Origin: Pseudomonas sp. Irchel 3A7
GTDB taxonomy: Bacteria > Pseudomonadota > Gammaproteobacteria > Pseudomonadales > Pseudomonadaceae
DNA: 64,000 nucleotides
Assembly: GCF_900187565.1 (NCBI RefSeq)
Contig: NZ_FYED01000020.1
Span: forward strand, 103,257 to 167,256
Direction: 5' to 3'
Shown piece by piece: positions 44,425 to 55,189 of the stretch (position 1 is the stretch's first letter; every line of letters begins with the position of its first letter). The notes below the pieces were generated by a model. The model did not search any database. It had not been told where the DNA came from and worked only from the letters and a program-made list of their open reading frames with translations. The position numbers were made by a program, and so were the translations under genes.

Positions 44425-46050
44425 ATGCACCGCAGGAATTTGCTCAAAGCCTCCATGGCCATTGCGGCTTACACCGGTTTGTCCGCCACCGGCCTGCTCG
44501 CCGCCCGCGCCTGGGCCGCCACCGGGGCCGCCGATGGCGAAGCCCGGTCGTTCGACTTCGAAGCCTTGAAGATCCAGGCCAAGCAGCTCGCCAGCAATCG
44601 CTACCAGGACACCAAGCAGGTATTGCCACCGACCCTGGCGACCATGACCCCGCAGAACTTCAACGCGATCCGCTACGACGGCGCCCATTCGCTGTGGAAA
44701 GAAAACAAGGGGCAGCTGGATGTGCAGTTTTTCCACGTCGGCATGGGCTTCAAGCAGCCGGTGCGCATGTACAGCGTCGATCCCAAGACCCGCATGGCCC
44801 GCGAGGTGCATTTCCGCCCGTCGCTGTTCAACTATGAAAACACCACGGTCGACACCAAGCAGCTCACCGGCGACCTGGGGTTTTCCGGTTTCAAACTGTT
44901 CAAGGCCCCGGAACTGGACAAGCACGACGTGGTGTCTTTCCTCGGCGCCAGCTACTTCCGCGCAGTGGATGCCACCGGCCAGTACGGCTTGTCGGCCCGC
45001 GGTCTGGCGATCGACACCTACGCCAAGAAGCGCGAAGAATTCCCCGACTTCACCAAGTTCTGGTTCGAAACCCCGGACAAGGACAGCACCCGCTTCGTGG
45101 TCTACGCCCTGCTCGACTCGCCAAGTGCCACCGGTGCCTACCGTTTTGACATCGATTGCCAGGCCGAGCGCGTGGTGATGGAGGTGGACGCACACGTCAA
45201 CGCCCGCACCGCCATCGATCAACTGGGCATTGCACCGATGACCAGCATGTTCAGCTGCGGCACCCACGAACGGCGGATGTGCGACACCATTCACCCGCAG
45301 ATCCACGACTCCGATCGCCTGGCGATGTGGCGCGGCAATGGCGAGTGGATCTGCCGTCCGCTGAACAACCCGGCCAAACTGCAGTTCAACGCCTTCGCCG
45401 ACAAGGACCCGAAAGGTTTCGGCCTGGTGCAGACCGACCACGAGTTCGCCAGTTATCAGGACACCGTCGACTGGTACAGCCGGCGCCCAAGCCTGTGGGT
45501 CGAACCTACGACGGCGTGGGGCGAAGGCTCGGTCGATCTGCTGGAGATCCCTACCACCGGCGAAACCATGGACAACATCGTCGCCTTCTGGACGCCGAAG
45601 AAACCGGTGGCGGCCGGCGATTCGCTGAACTACGGCTACAAGCTGTACTGGAGCGCACTGCCACCGGTCGGCACGCCGCTGGCGCGAGTCCACGCGACCC
45701 GCTCCGGGATGGGCGGCTTCACCGAAGGCTGGGCGCCGGGCGAACATTACCCGCCAGTCTGGGCTCGCCGGTTTGCCGTGGACTTTTCAGGCGGAGGCCT
45801 GGATCGCTTGCCCGAGGGTGCCGGCATTGAACCGGTGGTCACCTGTTCGAACGGAGAGGTCAAGGATTTCAGCGTGCTGGTGCTCGATGACATCAAGGGC
45901 TATCGCATCCTGTTCGACTGGTACCCGACCAATGACAGCGTAGAACCCGTCGAACTGCGCCTGTTCATCCGCACCAACGACCGCACGCTCAGTGAAACCT
46001 GGTTGTACCAGTATTTCCCGCCGGCTCCGGACAAGCGCAAATACCCCTGA
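44425..46050 (+). CDS. opgD: Glucan biosynthesis protein OpgD (MdoD), Tat-exported
   Basis: This 541-residue periplasmic protein shapes the backbone of osmoregulated periplasmic glucans. The N-terminus MHRRNLLKAS carries the twin-arginine signal, with hydrophobic core and AxA cleavage near residue 33, as in E. coli MdoD. The mature part shows the OpgG/OpgD beta-sandwich sequence (RPSLFNYENTTVDT, SYFRAVDATGQYGLSARGLAI). The start at 44425 fits the Tat signal. A 30-codon upstream extension does not. Confidence 0.93.
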   Translation: MHRRNLLKASMAIAAYTGLSATGLLAARAWAATGAADGEARSFDFEALKIQAKQLASNRYQDTKQVLPPTLATMTPQNFNAIRYDGAHSLWKENKGQLDVQFFHVGMGFKQPVRMYSVDPKTRMAREVHFRPSLFNYENTTVDTKQLTGDLGFSGFKLFKAPELDKHDVVSFLGASYFRAVDATGQYGLSARGLAIDTYAKKREEFPDFTKFWFETPDKDSTRFVVYALLDSPSATGAYRFDIDCQAERVVMEVDAHVNARTAIDQLGIAPMTSMFSCGTHERRMCDTIHPQIHDSDRLAMWRGNGEWICRPLNNPAKLQFNAFADKDPKGFGLVQTDHEFASYQDTVDWYSRRPSLWVEPTTAWGEGSVDLLEIPTTGETMDNIVAFWTPKKPVAAGDSLNYGYKLYWSALPPVGTPLARVHATRSGMGGFTEGWAPGEHYPPVWARRFAVDFSGGGLDRLPEGAGIEPVVTCSNGEVKDFSVLVLDDIKGYRILFDWYPTNDSVEPVELRLFIRTNDRTLSETWLYQYFPPAPDKRKYP

Positions 46051-46073
46051 TCCAGGGTTGCGCCCATTCAGCA

Positions 46074-46118
46074 TTCGGTTTTCCGAACGCGACCTGTCGG
46101 TCGGTTCGGTTAACCGGA
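46074..46118. promoter_or_regulatory. Two AauR-type boxes upstream of aatJ
   Basis: Box 1, TTCGG-TTTT-CCGAA (46074-46087), is a perfect inverted repeat. Box 2, TTCGG-TTAA-CCGGA (46105-46118), has one mismatch. Their centres are 31 bp apart, three helical turns. From memory, TTCGG-N4-CCGAA is the reported binding motif of AauR in P. putida. The boxes lie roughly 80-120 bp upstream of the sigma-54 promoter, the normal place for an NtrC-type activator. Confidence 0.8.
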
Positions 46119-46194
46119 TCATTCAGCGTTAAAAACCCCGCCACAAATAATTAATTTCCTTATAAATCAATTAGTTGATTCATTCATCCTGGCC

Positions 46195-46210
46195 TGGCAC
46201 GGGTCATGCT
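46195..46210 (+). promoter_or_regulatory. Sigma-54 promoter of aatJQMP
   Basis: TGGCACG-GGTC-ATGCT fits the -24/-12 consensus TGGCACG-N4-TTGCW with one mismatch. The invariant GG (46196-46197) and GC (46208-46209) are separated by exactly 10 bp. Transcription should start near 46221, about 105 nt before aatJ. Confidence 0.85.
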
Positions 46211-46326
46211 CTACACTTCTTCGATGAATGCCTGTTGTGCCAACACTTCAGGAGCCATCAGGCATTCGCAGCACAAAAGGGCCGATGAACTGGCTCCATA
46301 AAAAAAACAATGTCGAGGAAAATTTG

Positions 46327-47241
46327 ATGCGCATCGTTCCCCATATCCTGGGCGCAGCCATTGCTGCCGCTCTGATCAGCACGCCAGTTTTCGCCGCCGA
46401 ACTCACCGGCACCCTGAAGAAAATCAAAGAGTCCGGTGTTATCACCCTCGGGCATCGTGACGCTTCCATTCCTTTCTCCTACATCGCGGACGCTTCCGGC
46501 AAGCCGGTCGGCTACTCCCACGACATCCAGCTGAAAGTCGTCGAAGCCCTGAAAAAAGACCTGGACATGCCGAACCTGCAGGTCAAGTACAACCTGGTCA
46601 CCTCGCAAACCCGTATCCCGCTGGTGCAGAACGGCACCGTGGACCTGGAGTGCGGCTCCACCACCAACAACGTCGAGCGTCAGCAGCAAGTTGACTTCTC
46701 CGTCGGCATCTTCGAAATCGGTACCCGCCTGCTGTCCAAAGCAGATTCCAAGTACAAGGATTTCCCGGATCTGGCCGGCAAGAACGTCGTGACCACCGCC
46801 GGCACCACCTCCGAGCGCATCCTCAAGGCGATGAACGCCGACAAGCAGATGGGCATGAACGTCATCTCCGCCAAAGACCACGGCGAGTCCTTCCAGATGC
46901 TGGAAACCGGCCGTGCCGTTGCGTTCATGATGGACGACGCCCTGTTGGCCGGTGAAGCCGCCAAGGCCAAGAAGGCAAGTGACTGGGCCGTGACCGGTAC
47001 TCCACAGTCCTACGAAATCTACGGCTGCATGGTGCGTAAAGGCGACGAGCCGTTCAAAAAGGCTGTAGACGACGCCATCAAGGCGACCTACGCATCGGGC
47101 GAGATCAACAAGATCTACGAAAAATGGTTCATGCAGCCAATTCCGCCGAAGAACCTGAACCTGAACTTCCCGATGAGCGACGAGCTCAAGGCCCTGATCG
47201 CCAATCCGACCGATAAAGCGGCTGACGACAAGAAATCCTGA
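46327..47241 (+). CDS. aatJ: Glutamate/aspartate ABC transporter binding protein AatJ (GltI)
   Basis: This 304-residue periplasmic binding protein for acidic amino acids has a Sec signal cleaved near residue 23 (TPVFAAE). Sequences such as GHRDASIPFSYI and ECGSTTNNVERQQQVDFS are typical of the GltI class. The ATG at 46327 has GAGGAA 6 nt upstream, and a longer frame from 46228 would begin inside the promoter region. It is the first gene of aatJQMP and should be activated by AauR with sigma-54. Confidence 0.93.
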   Translation: MRIVPHILGAAIAAALISTPVFAAELTGTLKKIKESGVITLGHRDASIPFSYIADASGKPVGYSHDIQLKVVEALKKDLDMPNLQVKYNLVTSQTRIPLVQNGTVDLECGSTTNNVERQQQVDFSVGIFEIGTRLLSKADSKYKDFPDLAGKNVVTTAGTTSERILKAMNADKQMGMNVISAKDHGESFQMLETGRAVAFMMDDALLAGEAAKAKKASDWAVTGTPQSYEIYGCMVRKGDEPFKKAVDDAIKATYASGEINKIYEKWFMQPIPPKNLNLNFPMSDELKALIANPTDKAADDKKS

Positions 47242-47258
47242 TTTCTGACTAACCTTAT

Positions 47259-47288
47259 CTCCCAAGAGGGCCTGTGCCCTCTTGGGAG
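47259..47288 (+). promoter_or_regulatory. Strong stem-loop between aatJ and aatQ
   Basis: Arms at 47259-47271 and 47276-47288 are perfectly complementary over 13 bp with a 4-nt loop, and no T-run follows. The structure lies 17 nt after the aatJ stop. It probably protects the aatJ message from 3' decay or causes partial termination, giving more binding protein than permease. Confidence 0.75.
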
Positions 47289-47429
47289 GTTGTCACTCCC
47301 TGCTGGCATTTTTGGAAACACTCGGACCGGTGGCTGTCGAGCCGATCGTGTGTGCCTGCCCTTCAAGAGCAGGCGGGAACGGAGCTTCCCCCAAGCGGGT
47401 ACATCGATTGATCTCAAGGGGAGACCCTA

Positions 47430-48176
47430 ATGAATTACAACTGGGACTGGGGCGTGTTCTTCAAGTCCACCGGCGTGGGCAGCGAGACTTATCTCGACTG
47501 GTTCATCTCCGGGCTGGGCTGGACCATCGGCATCGCCATCGCGGCCTGGATCATCGCCCTGATACTGGGTTCGGTCCTGGGTGTCATGCGCACCGTGCCG
47601 AACCGCATCGTATCGGGCATCGCCACCTGCTACGTCGAACTCTTCCGTAACGTGCCGCTGCTGGTTCAGCTGTTCATCTGGTACTTCCTGGTGCCCGACC
47701 TGCTGCCGCCGGATTTGCAAGAGTGGTACAAGCAGGACCTGAACCCGACCACCTCGGCCTTCCTCAGCGTCGTCGTGTGCCTGGGCCTGTTCACCGCAGC
47801 CCGCGTTTGTGAGCAAGTGCGCACCGGCATCCAGGCGCTGCCAAAAGGCCAGGAATCCGCCGCCCGCGCCATGGGCTTCAAACTGCCGCAGATCTACTGG
47901 AACGTGCTGCTGCCCCAGGCTTACCGGATCATCATTCCGCCGCTTACCTCGGAGTTTCTCAACGTCTTCAAGAACTCGTCCGTGGCTTCGCTGATCGGCC
48001 TGATGGAGCTGCTAGCGCAGACCAAACAGACCGCGGAGTTCTCGGCCAACCTGTTCGAAGCGTTCACCCTGGCCACGCTGATCTACTTCACCCTGAACAT
48101 GAGCCTGATGCTGCTGATGCGCATGGTCGAGAAGAAAGTCGCCGTACCGGGCCTGATTTCCGTAGGGGGTAAATGA
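47430..48176 (+). CDS. aatQ: Acidic amino acid ABC transporter permease AatQ (GltJ)
   Basis: This 248-residue inner-membrane permease of the polar amino acid family has about five membrane segments. The EAA loop reads ALPKGQESAARAMGFKLPQI. The ribosome site AGGGGAGA precedes the start. It follows the stem-loop after aatJ and overlaps aatM at its stop. Confidence 0.92.
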   Translation: MNYNWDWGVFFKSTGVGSETYLDWFISGLGWTIGIAIAAWIIALILGSVLGVMRTVPNRIVSGIATCYVELFRNVPLLVQLFIWYFLVPDLLPPDLQEWYKQDLNPTTSAFLSVVVCLGLFTAARVCEQVRTGIQALPKGQESAARAMGFKLPQIYWNVLLPQAYRIIIPPLTSEFLNVFKNSSVASLIGLMELLAQTKQTAEFSANLFEAFTLATLIYFTLNMSLMLLMRMVEKKVAVPGLISVGGK

Positions 48177-48847
48177 TGGAATTCGATTTCTCGGGCATCA
48201 TCCCGTCCCTGCCGGGCTTGTGGAACGGCATGATCATGACCCTCAAGCTGATGGCCCTGGGCGTGGTCGGCGGGATCATTCTCGGCACCCTCCTGGCCCT
48301 GATGCGCCTGTCCCACAACAAACTGCTGTCGAACATCGCCGGCGCCTACGTCAACTATTTCCGTTCGATTCCGTTGCTGCTGGTCATCACCTGGTTTTAC
48401 CTGGCGGTGCCGTTCGTGCTGCGCTGGATCACCGGCGAAGACACCCCGATCGGCGCATTTGCCTCCTGCATCGTGGCCTTCATGATGTTCGAAGCGGCGT
48501 ACTTCTGCGAAATCGTCCGCGCTGGCGTGCAGTCGATTCCCAAGGGGCAGATGGGTGCCGCCCAGGCGCTGGGCATGAACTATGGCCAGATGATGCGCCT
48601 GATCATCCTGCCGCAAGCGTTCCGCAAGATGACCCCGCTGTTGCTGCAACAGAGCATCATCCTGTTTCAGGACACCTCGCTGGTCTACGCCGTCGGCCTG
48701 GTGGACTTCCTCAATGCTTCGCGCGCCAGTGGCGACATCATTGGCCGCTCCAATGAGTTCCTGATCTTCGCAGGTCTCGTGTACTTCATCATCAGCTTTG
48801 CCGCCTCGCAGCTGGTCAAGCGTCTGCAAAAAAGGTTCGCCGTATGA
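48176..48847 (+). CDS. aatM: Acidic amino acid ABC transporter permease AatM (GltK)
   Basis: This 223-residue partner permease starts MEFDFSGIIPSLP. Tandem ATGs occur at 48173 and 48176. The second has better spacing from AGGGGG. The EAA loop is SIPKGQMGAAQALGMNYGQM. The gene overlaps both neighbours by a few bases. Confidence 0.92.
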   Translation: MEFDFSGIIPSLPGLWNGMIMTLKLMALGVVGGIILGTLLALMRLSHNKLLSNIAGAYVNYFRSIPLLLVITWFYLAVPFVLRWITGEDTPIGAFASCIVAFMMFEAAYFCEIVRAGVQSIPKGQMGAAQALGMNYGQMMRLIILPQAFRKMTPLLLQQSIILFQDTSLVYAVGLVDFLNASRASGDIIGRSNEFLIFAGLVYFIISFAASQLVKRLQKRFAV

Positions 48848-49578
48848 TCTCTATCAAAAACATCAACAAGTGGTATGGGGACTTCCAGGTGCTGACTGAT
48901 TGCAGCACCGAGGTCAAAAAAGGCGAAGTGATCGTGGTGTGCGGGCCGTCCGGTTCCGGCAAATCGACCCTGATCAAATGCGTCAACGCTCTGGAACCGT
49001 TCCAGAAAGGCGACATCGTGGTCGATGGCACCTCCATTGCCGACCCGAAGACCAACCTGCCGAAGCTGCGCTCGCGCGTGGGCATGGTGTTCCAGCATTT
49101 CGAACTGTTCCCGCACCTGACCATCACCGAAAACCTGACCATCGCGCAGATCAAGGTGCTGGGCCGCAGCAAGGAAGAAGCCACCAAGAAAGGCCTGCAA
49201 CTGCTGGAACGTGTCGGCCTCTCGGCTCACGCCCACAAGCACCCGGGCCAACTGTCCGGTGGCCAGCAGCAGCGTGTGGCGATTGCCCGTGCGCTGGCGA
49301 TGGACCCGATTGTCATGCTGTTCGACGAACCGACCTCGGCACTGGACCCGGAAATGGTCAACGAAGTGCTGGACGTGATGGTGCAACTGGCCCACGAAGG
49401 CATGACCATGATGTGCGTGACCCACGAAATGGGCTTCGCCCGTAAAGTGGCCGACCGCGTGATCTTCATGGACCAGGGCAAAATCATCGAAGACTGCAAG
49501 AAAGAGGAGTTCTTCGGCGACATCAGCCACCGCGCCGAGCGTACGCAGCACTTCCTCAACAAGATTCTGCAGCACTAA
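48844..49578 (+). CDS. aatP: Acidic amino acid ABC transporter ATPase AatP (GltL)
   Basis: This 244-residue ATPase energises glutamate/aspartate uptake. Walker A is GPSGSGKST, the signature LSGGQQQRVAIARAL, Walker B VMLFDEPTSALDPE, and the switch His lies in VTHEMGFA. It overlaps aatM by ATGA. It is the last gene of the transporter operon, and a long palindrome follows. Confidence 0.94.
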   Translation: MISIKNINKWYGDFQVLTDCSTEVKKGEVIVVCGPSGSGKSTLIKCVNALEPFQKGDIVVDGTSIADPKTNLPKLRSRVGMVFQHFELFPHLTITENLTIAQIKVLGRSKEEATKKGLQLLERVGLSAHAHKHPGQLSGGQQQRVAIARALAMDPIVMLFDEPTSALDPEMVNEVLDVMVQLAHEGMTMMCVTHEMGFARKVADRVIFMDQGKIIEDCKKEEFFGDISHRAERTQHFLNKILQH

Positions 49579-49597
49579 TACGGTACTGACTTGCCCT

Positions 49598-49730
49598 TGT
49601 GGCGAGGGAGCTTGCTCCCGCTGGGTCGCGCAGCGGCCCCAAAACCAGCAAATGCATTTTGATTGACCACCGCATTTACCGGTTTTACGACTGCTTCGCA
49701 GCCGAGCGGGAGCAAGCTCCCTCGCCACAG
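49598..49730. repeat. Long inverted repeat of a second REP-like family
   Basis: The outer arms TGTGGCGAGGGAGCTTGCTC and its complement GAGCAAGCTCCCTCGCCACA enclose about 90 bp. The core GGGAGC-TTG-CTCCC differs from the other REPs here. It lies between aatP and aauS and may end the aat transcript. Confidence 0.85.
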
Positions 49731-49795
49731 GTTCCGCGTTCAACTGGAAACCAGAGCTAGCCTGTTGCCACGCTGGTTGACCCAAGGCATCTGTG

Positions 49796-51693
49796 ATGAA
49801 ATGCGACCCCACTCTCTATCGCGCCACGTCGCCATCACTCGCCGTGAAACCCCGCCTGATTCGCCATCTGTTCCTGCCGCCGCTGATCATCGCGCTGATG
49901 ATCGGACTGGGTTATGCCGGCTTCTGGGTCAGTGAGCACTATGGCGTGCGCAGCCTGAGCGAAAGCGGCCAGCGCCAGCTGGAACTGCACGCCCGCGCCG
50001 TCGAAAGCGAAATAAGCAAATACACCTACCTGCCCAGCCTGCTGGAACTCGAAACCAGTGTGTCGAAGCTGCTGGCCGACCCGACCCCGGAACACCGGCA
50101 AACGGTCAATGATTACCTCGAAGGCCTGAACCGGCGCAGCCGCAGTCGGGCTATTTATGTGATGGACACCACCGGTCGCGTCATGGCCACCAGTAACTGG
50201 CGCGATGTCGACAGTTACCTGGGTGAAGACCTGTCCTTCCGCGCCTACTTCCAGAACGCCGTGCGCGGTCAGCCGGGGCGCTTCTACGGCATCGGCAGCA
50301 CCAACGGCGAACCCGGCTACTACCTGGCCCATGGCCTGGAGGAACACGGCAAGATCATCGGCGTCGCGGTGGTCAAGGTGCGCCTGGAAGCCATGGAAGA
50401 ACGCTGGCAGCGGGCGCGCCTGGAAGCCTTCGTCAGTGACGAGAACGGCATCATCATTCTGTCCAGCGATCCGGCGCGGCGCTTGAAATCCGTGATTCCC
50501 CTGAGCGACGAGACCAAGGAAAAACTCGCCCGCAGCCTTCAGTATTACTGGTTCCCGCTCAACGAACTGCAACCGCTGGCCCGGGAAACCCTGTCCGAAG
50601 GCGTGGAAAAACTGACCTTTCCGGCCAACAGCGAACTGGTGTCCGACGAAGAAAACATCAGCTATCTGTCGCAAACCCGCAATTTGAGCGATACACCGTG
50701 GAATTTCACCCTGCTCACGCCGTTGCAGGATTTGCGCCGAGAGGCGATCAATCAGGGGATTCTGGTGGCGGTGGCTTTCGCTCTCGTGGCGTTCCTGCTG
50801 ATTGCCTGGAACGAACGACGCAAGGTGATCGCGACCCGCCTCGCCGCCCGGGAAGCCTTGCAGGAAGCCAACAATCAATTGGAGCGTCGGATTACCGAAC
50901 GCACCGTCGACCTGCGCGCGAGCAACGAACGACTCAAGGGCCAGATCCGCGAACGGCGTCACGCCGAAGAGACCTTGCGTCGTGCCCAGGATGAACTGGT
51001 GCAGGCCGGAAAACTCGCGGCGATCGGCCAGATGTCCACCAGCATTGCCCACGAATTGAACCAGCCGCTGGCAGCGTTGCGCACCCTGTCCGGCAATACC
51101 GTGCGCTTTCTCGAGCGCGGTCAACTGGACGTGGCCAGCACCAACCTCAAGACCATCAACGAATTGATCGACCGCATGGGCCGGATCACCGCCAGCCTGC
51201 GATCCTTCGCCCGGCGCGGTGATGACAAGGGTCAGGCCTGCCTCGGCAAAGCCGTGGACGCGGCACTGCAACTGCTGGGCAGCCGCGTCGAAAACGCCCA
51301 TCTGCAACTGCACCGTCAGTTCGAAGAGGTGCAGGTGCAGATCGACCAGACCCGACTGGAACAGATTCTGGTCAACCTCATCGGTAACGCCCTCGATGCC
51401 ATGCAGGCGCAACCGCAGCCTGAGTTGTGGCTCGAAGGCGACACCGGCGATGGCAAGTATCGATTGCGGGTTCGGGACAATGGCCACGGCATCGATGCCG
51501 AAGCGCGCAAGCATCTGTTCGAGCCTTTTTTCACCACCAAACCCGGCGAACAGGGCCTGGGCCTGGGCCTGACCCTTTCCGCGAGCCTGGCCGCCGCTAC
51601 CGGCGGTCACCTGGGTGTCGAGCACCCGGCCAGCGGTGGCACCGCATTCGTCCTCAGTTTACCGTTGGTAAGCCCCATTCCCGCCGAGCCAAT

Positions 51694-51697
<4 letters not shown>
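49796..51697 (+). CDS. aauS: Sensor histidine kinase AauS
   Basis: This 633-residue kinase is the sensor for acidic amino acids. TM1 spans about residues 20-42. It is followed by a roughly 270-residue periplasmic double-Cache-type domain like that of DctB, TM2 (about 318-336), and a coiled coil. The phospho-His lies in SIAHELNQPLAAL. The ATPase domain has N-box NLIGNALDAM, G1 DNGHGID and G2 GLGLGLT. The ATG at 49796 is preferred over the adjacent GTG. Its stop overlaps aauR by ATGA. Confidence 0.9.
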
Positions 51698-53021
<1,324 letters not shown>

Positions 53022-53022
<1 letters not shown>

Positions 53023-53360
53023 TGGATCTGATTCTCAAGGCAACCCTGGGTGCAGCGGTGGTGGTGATCCTCGCCGCCCTGGCCAAGACCAGAAACTATT
53101 ACATCGCCGGGCTGGTGCCGCTGTTTCCGACCTTTGCGCTGATTGCTCATTACATCGTCGGCAAGGGGCGCTCGATTGACGACCTGAAAACCACCATCGT
53201 GTTTGGCATGTGGTCGATCATTCCCTACTTCATCTACCTGGCGACCTTGTACCTGATGGTCGACCGGATGCGCCTGGAGGCGTCCCTGGCGGTGGCGGCG
53301 GTGGCGTGGTTGATGGCGGCGACGGTGTTGGTCAGCGTATGGGTGCGTTTGCAAGCCTGA
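53022..53360 (+). CDS. glpM: GlpM-family membrane protein
   Basis: This 112-residue inner-membrane protein has about four hydrophobic segments, starting LKATLGAAVVVILAAL and ending VAWLMAATVLVSVWV. The sequence RNYYIAGLVPLFPTFALIAHYIV is typical of GlpM. In P. aeruginosa GlpM mutation lowers alginate production, but the mechanism is not known. The start shares one base with the aauR stop (TGATG). Confidence 0.82.
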
Positions 53361-53375
53361 ACACCACCAATCCCC

Positions 53376-53480
53376 TGTGGGAGCGAGCCTGCTCCGGGCG
53401 GCGTTCCGACGAAAGCGGAGTGTCAACCAACATTAATGCCAACTGACACGCCCTCTTCGCGAGCAGGCTCGCTCCCACAG
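53376..53480. repeat. REP pair with a 15-bp insertion in one stem
   Basis: The right REP is standard. In the left copy the arm GCCTGCTC is separated from CGAAAGCGG by CGGGCGGCGTTCCGA. The pair lies between the convergent glpM and lipoprotein genes. Confidence 0.8.
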
Positions 53481-53491
53481 GTTCCATCGTT

Positions 53492-54400
53492 TTAGTGCGC
53501 GTAAACCTGCTGCAACTGCGTCTGGGTCAATGCATCTTCAAACGGCACCGGCACCGACTTCACCGCTCCGTAAAGGTTGCGATAGCGCCAGTAAGTGCCG
53601 TTGTTGGCCAATTGATATCCGCGCTCGACCACCCGCTGGCCATCTAGCACATAACGCAAGGTTTCCTGAGCCGCCGCCGGGGGTGGCGGTTGCATCAGAT
53701 CGGTGGCCAACACCCGCATGGACTCATCGATGCACTCATCGAGCACGGCGGTGACTGTCGCCAGTTCAAGCCTGCCGTCGTCGATACATTGCTTGCCGCA
53801 GCGACGAACCGGCTGGCTGGCCACCTCGATCCGCATGCGGTACAGCGCTGAACCGGCGATGTCCTGAACCTGCACCTGATTGACCAGGATAAAACTGCCG
53901 CGATCCGGGGTCAGCATCAGTTTGGGCTCTATTAGCAAACGCGCGGTAACCTGGCCCTCGCCCTGCTTGAGCCCGGCCGTTTTCGAAGCCTGCTGAAAGC
54001 GTTGTTGCAAACTTTCCTGCAGCGGCACCCCGGCGAGCAGATCAGCCATCGGTCGCGACTCTTTGAGCGCGGCTTTTTCCGCATCGCGCTGCAAAGTGGC
54101 GCTGCCCATCTGGGTGTTGATCAAACTGGCCAGCAAGATCCCGGCAAGCCCGGCGGTATTGCCCGAGCTCGCTATCAGGTTGTGGCTGGACGATGCGGCC
54201 TTCAGGGCCTGCTCGGAATCAATCACCGTGCTGGCACCGACAAACGCCTGCGGCAACTGCACGTCGACCTTGAGCCCGTGGGCCTGAACGTAGGGCAAGG
54301 CGCTCTGGTCTTTGAAGCCGGCCTCGGGAGCCGGTTTCTGCGCGCAGCCCGCCAACATCAGCAGGGCCAGCGCGCCGGCCACTGCGAATGGACGCTTCAT
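53492..54400 (-). CDS. Lipoprotein of unknown function, 302 aa
   Basis: The signal ends in lipobox LMLAGC (about residues 14-19). The mature protein contains an Ala/Ser-rich region (ALKAASSSHNLIASSGNTAGL), a hydrophobic stretch (LAGILLASLINTQMG), and a Cys pair in RRCGKQCIDDG that could form a disulfide. The C-terminus is aromatic-rich (NGTYWRYRNLYG). Its ATG overlaps the stop of the next lipoprotein gene by 4 nt, so the two form a coupled pair. Family not recognised. Confidence 0.8.
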   Translation of the reverse strand: MKRPFAVAGALALLMLAGCAQKPAPEAGFKDQSALPYVQAHGLKVDVQLPQAFVGASTVIDSEQALKAASSSHNLIASSGNTAGLAGILLASLINTQMGSATLQRDAEKAALKESRPMADLLAGVPLQESLQQRFQQASKTAGLKQGEGQVTARLLIEPKLMLTPDRGSFILVNQVQVQDIAGSALYRMRIEVASQPVRRCGKQCIDDGRLELATVTAVLDECIDESMRVLATDLMQPPPPAAAQETLRYVLDGQRVVERGYQLANNGTYWRYRNLYGAVKSVPVPFEDALTQTQLQQVYAH

Positions 54401-55092
54401 TGGGCGAACGGGGTGATCATTTGCTGACGGCTGTTATCCACAGCCTGATAGAACGCATTGGACAGGTTGGTGTAGGTCGGCTCGTCCCACTCGCCCTGAG
54501 CGGCTTGCGTCACGACAAAAGGCTTGAACCACAACAATTTGTTATCGGCCAGGTCGACCACCATGCCCTGCCCGCCCACTTGCGCCATCGGCACGCTGGT
54601 CGGTACGAACCCGTAGTAGCTGCGCGTGGCCCCGGTGGCGTACACATTCACCAACAGCAGACGGTCGACGCCATGGGCCGCCTTGACCGGCGTCAGGTCG
54701 CGGGTCATGTAGCCTTCGCGGAACGAGACTTCCTTGTAAACCTTCAGGTCGACCGGTTCGTCGATGCGCTTGACCTTGTAACCCTTGGCCTGCAACTTGG
54801 CGACGATCACGTCCGGCAAGGTGGTGAGGTCGCGCACTTGCCATTGTTCGACGTTACTGCTGAGTTTGCTGTTGACGCCCTTGTTGATGGCGTAATCGAG
54901 CAGCCCCTGGTTGCCGGTCAAAGCCAGCACCGGTGGTGGCACCACCGTGATCGCCACGCCGATGGTCGGCTCCTTGGCATCCCAGAACTGCTTGTCCAGT
55001 GGTACGGGAGGTTGAACGTGGGCACAGCCGGTGAGGGTCAGGCAGGCCAACAGAGTCAGCACCGCCCAGGTGCGTAGAGCGCGGAAAGTCAT
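54397..55092 (-). CDS. Lipoprotein of unknown function, 231 aa
   Basis: Signal and lipobox LTLTGC (about residues 18-23). The mature part has a mixed alpha/beta pattern (GVAITVVPPPVLALTGNQ, VIVAKLQAKGYKVKRI, RLLLVNVYATGATRSYYGF, MVVDLADNKLLWFKP). This pattern of predicted strands recalls TolB-N/LpoB-type lipoprotein domains, but I cannot place it. It is the promoter-proximal gene of the two-gene lipoprotein operon. Confidence 0.8.
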   Translation of the reverse strand: MTFRALRTWAVLTLLACLTLTGCAHVQPPVPLDKQFWDAKEPTIGVAITVVPPPVLALTGNQGLLDYAINKGVNSKLSSNVEQWQVRDLTTLPDVIVAKLQAKGYKVKRIDEPVDLKVYKEVSFREGYMTRDLTPVKAAHGVDRLLLVNVYATGATRSYYGFVPTSVPMAQVGGQGMVVDLADNKLLWFKPFVVTQAAQGEWDEPTYTNLSNAFYQAVDNSRQQMITPFAQ

Positions 55093-55189
55093 GGATCATG
55101 TCCCTATGGTTTGAAATCATCACTGCCCGTATCGGCAGCAACGGTCAAAACAATAGTGGCATATTGATGCCTTTTTGACATCAAGCATT

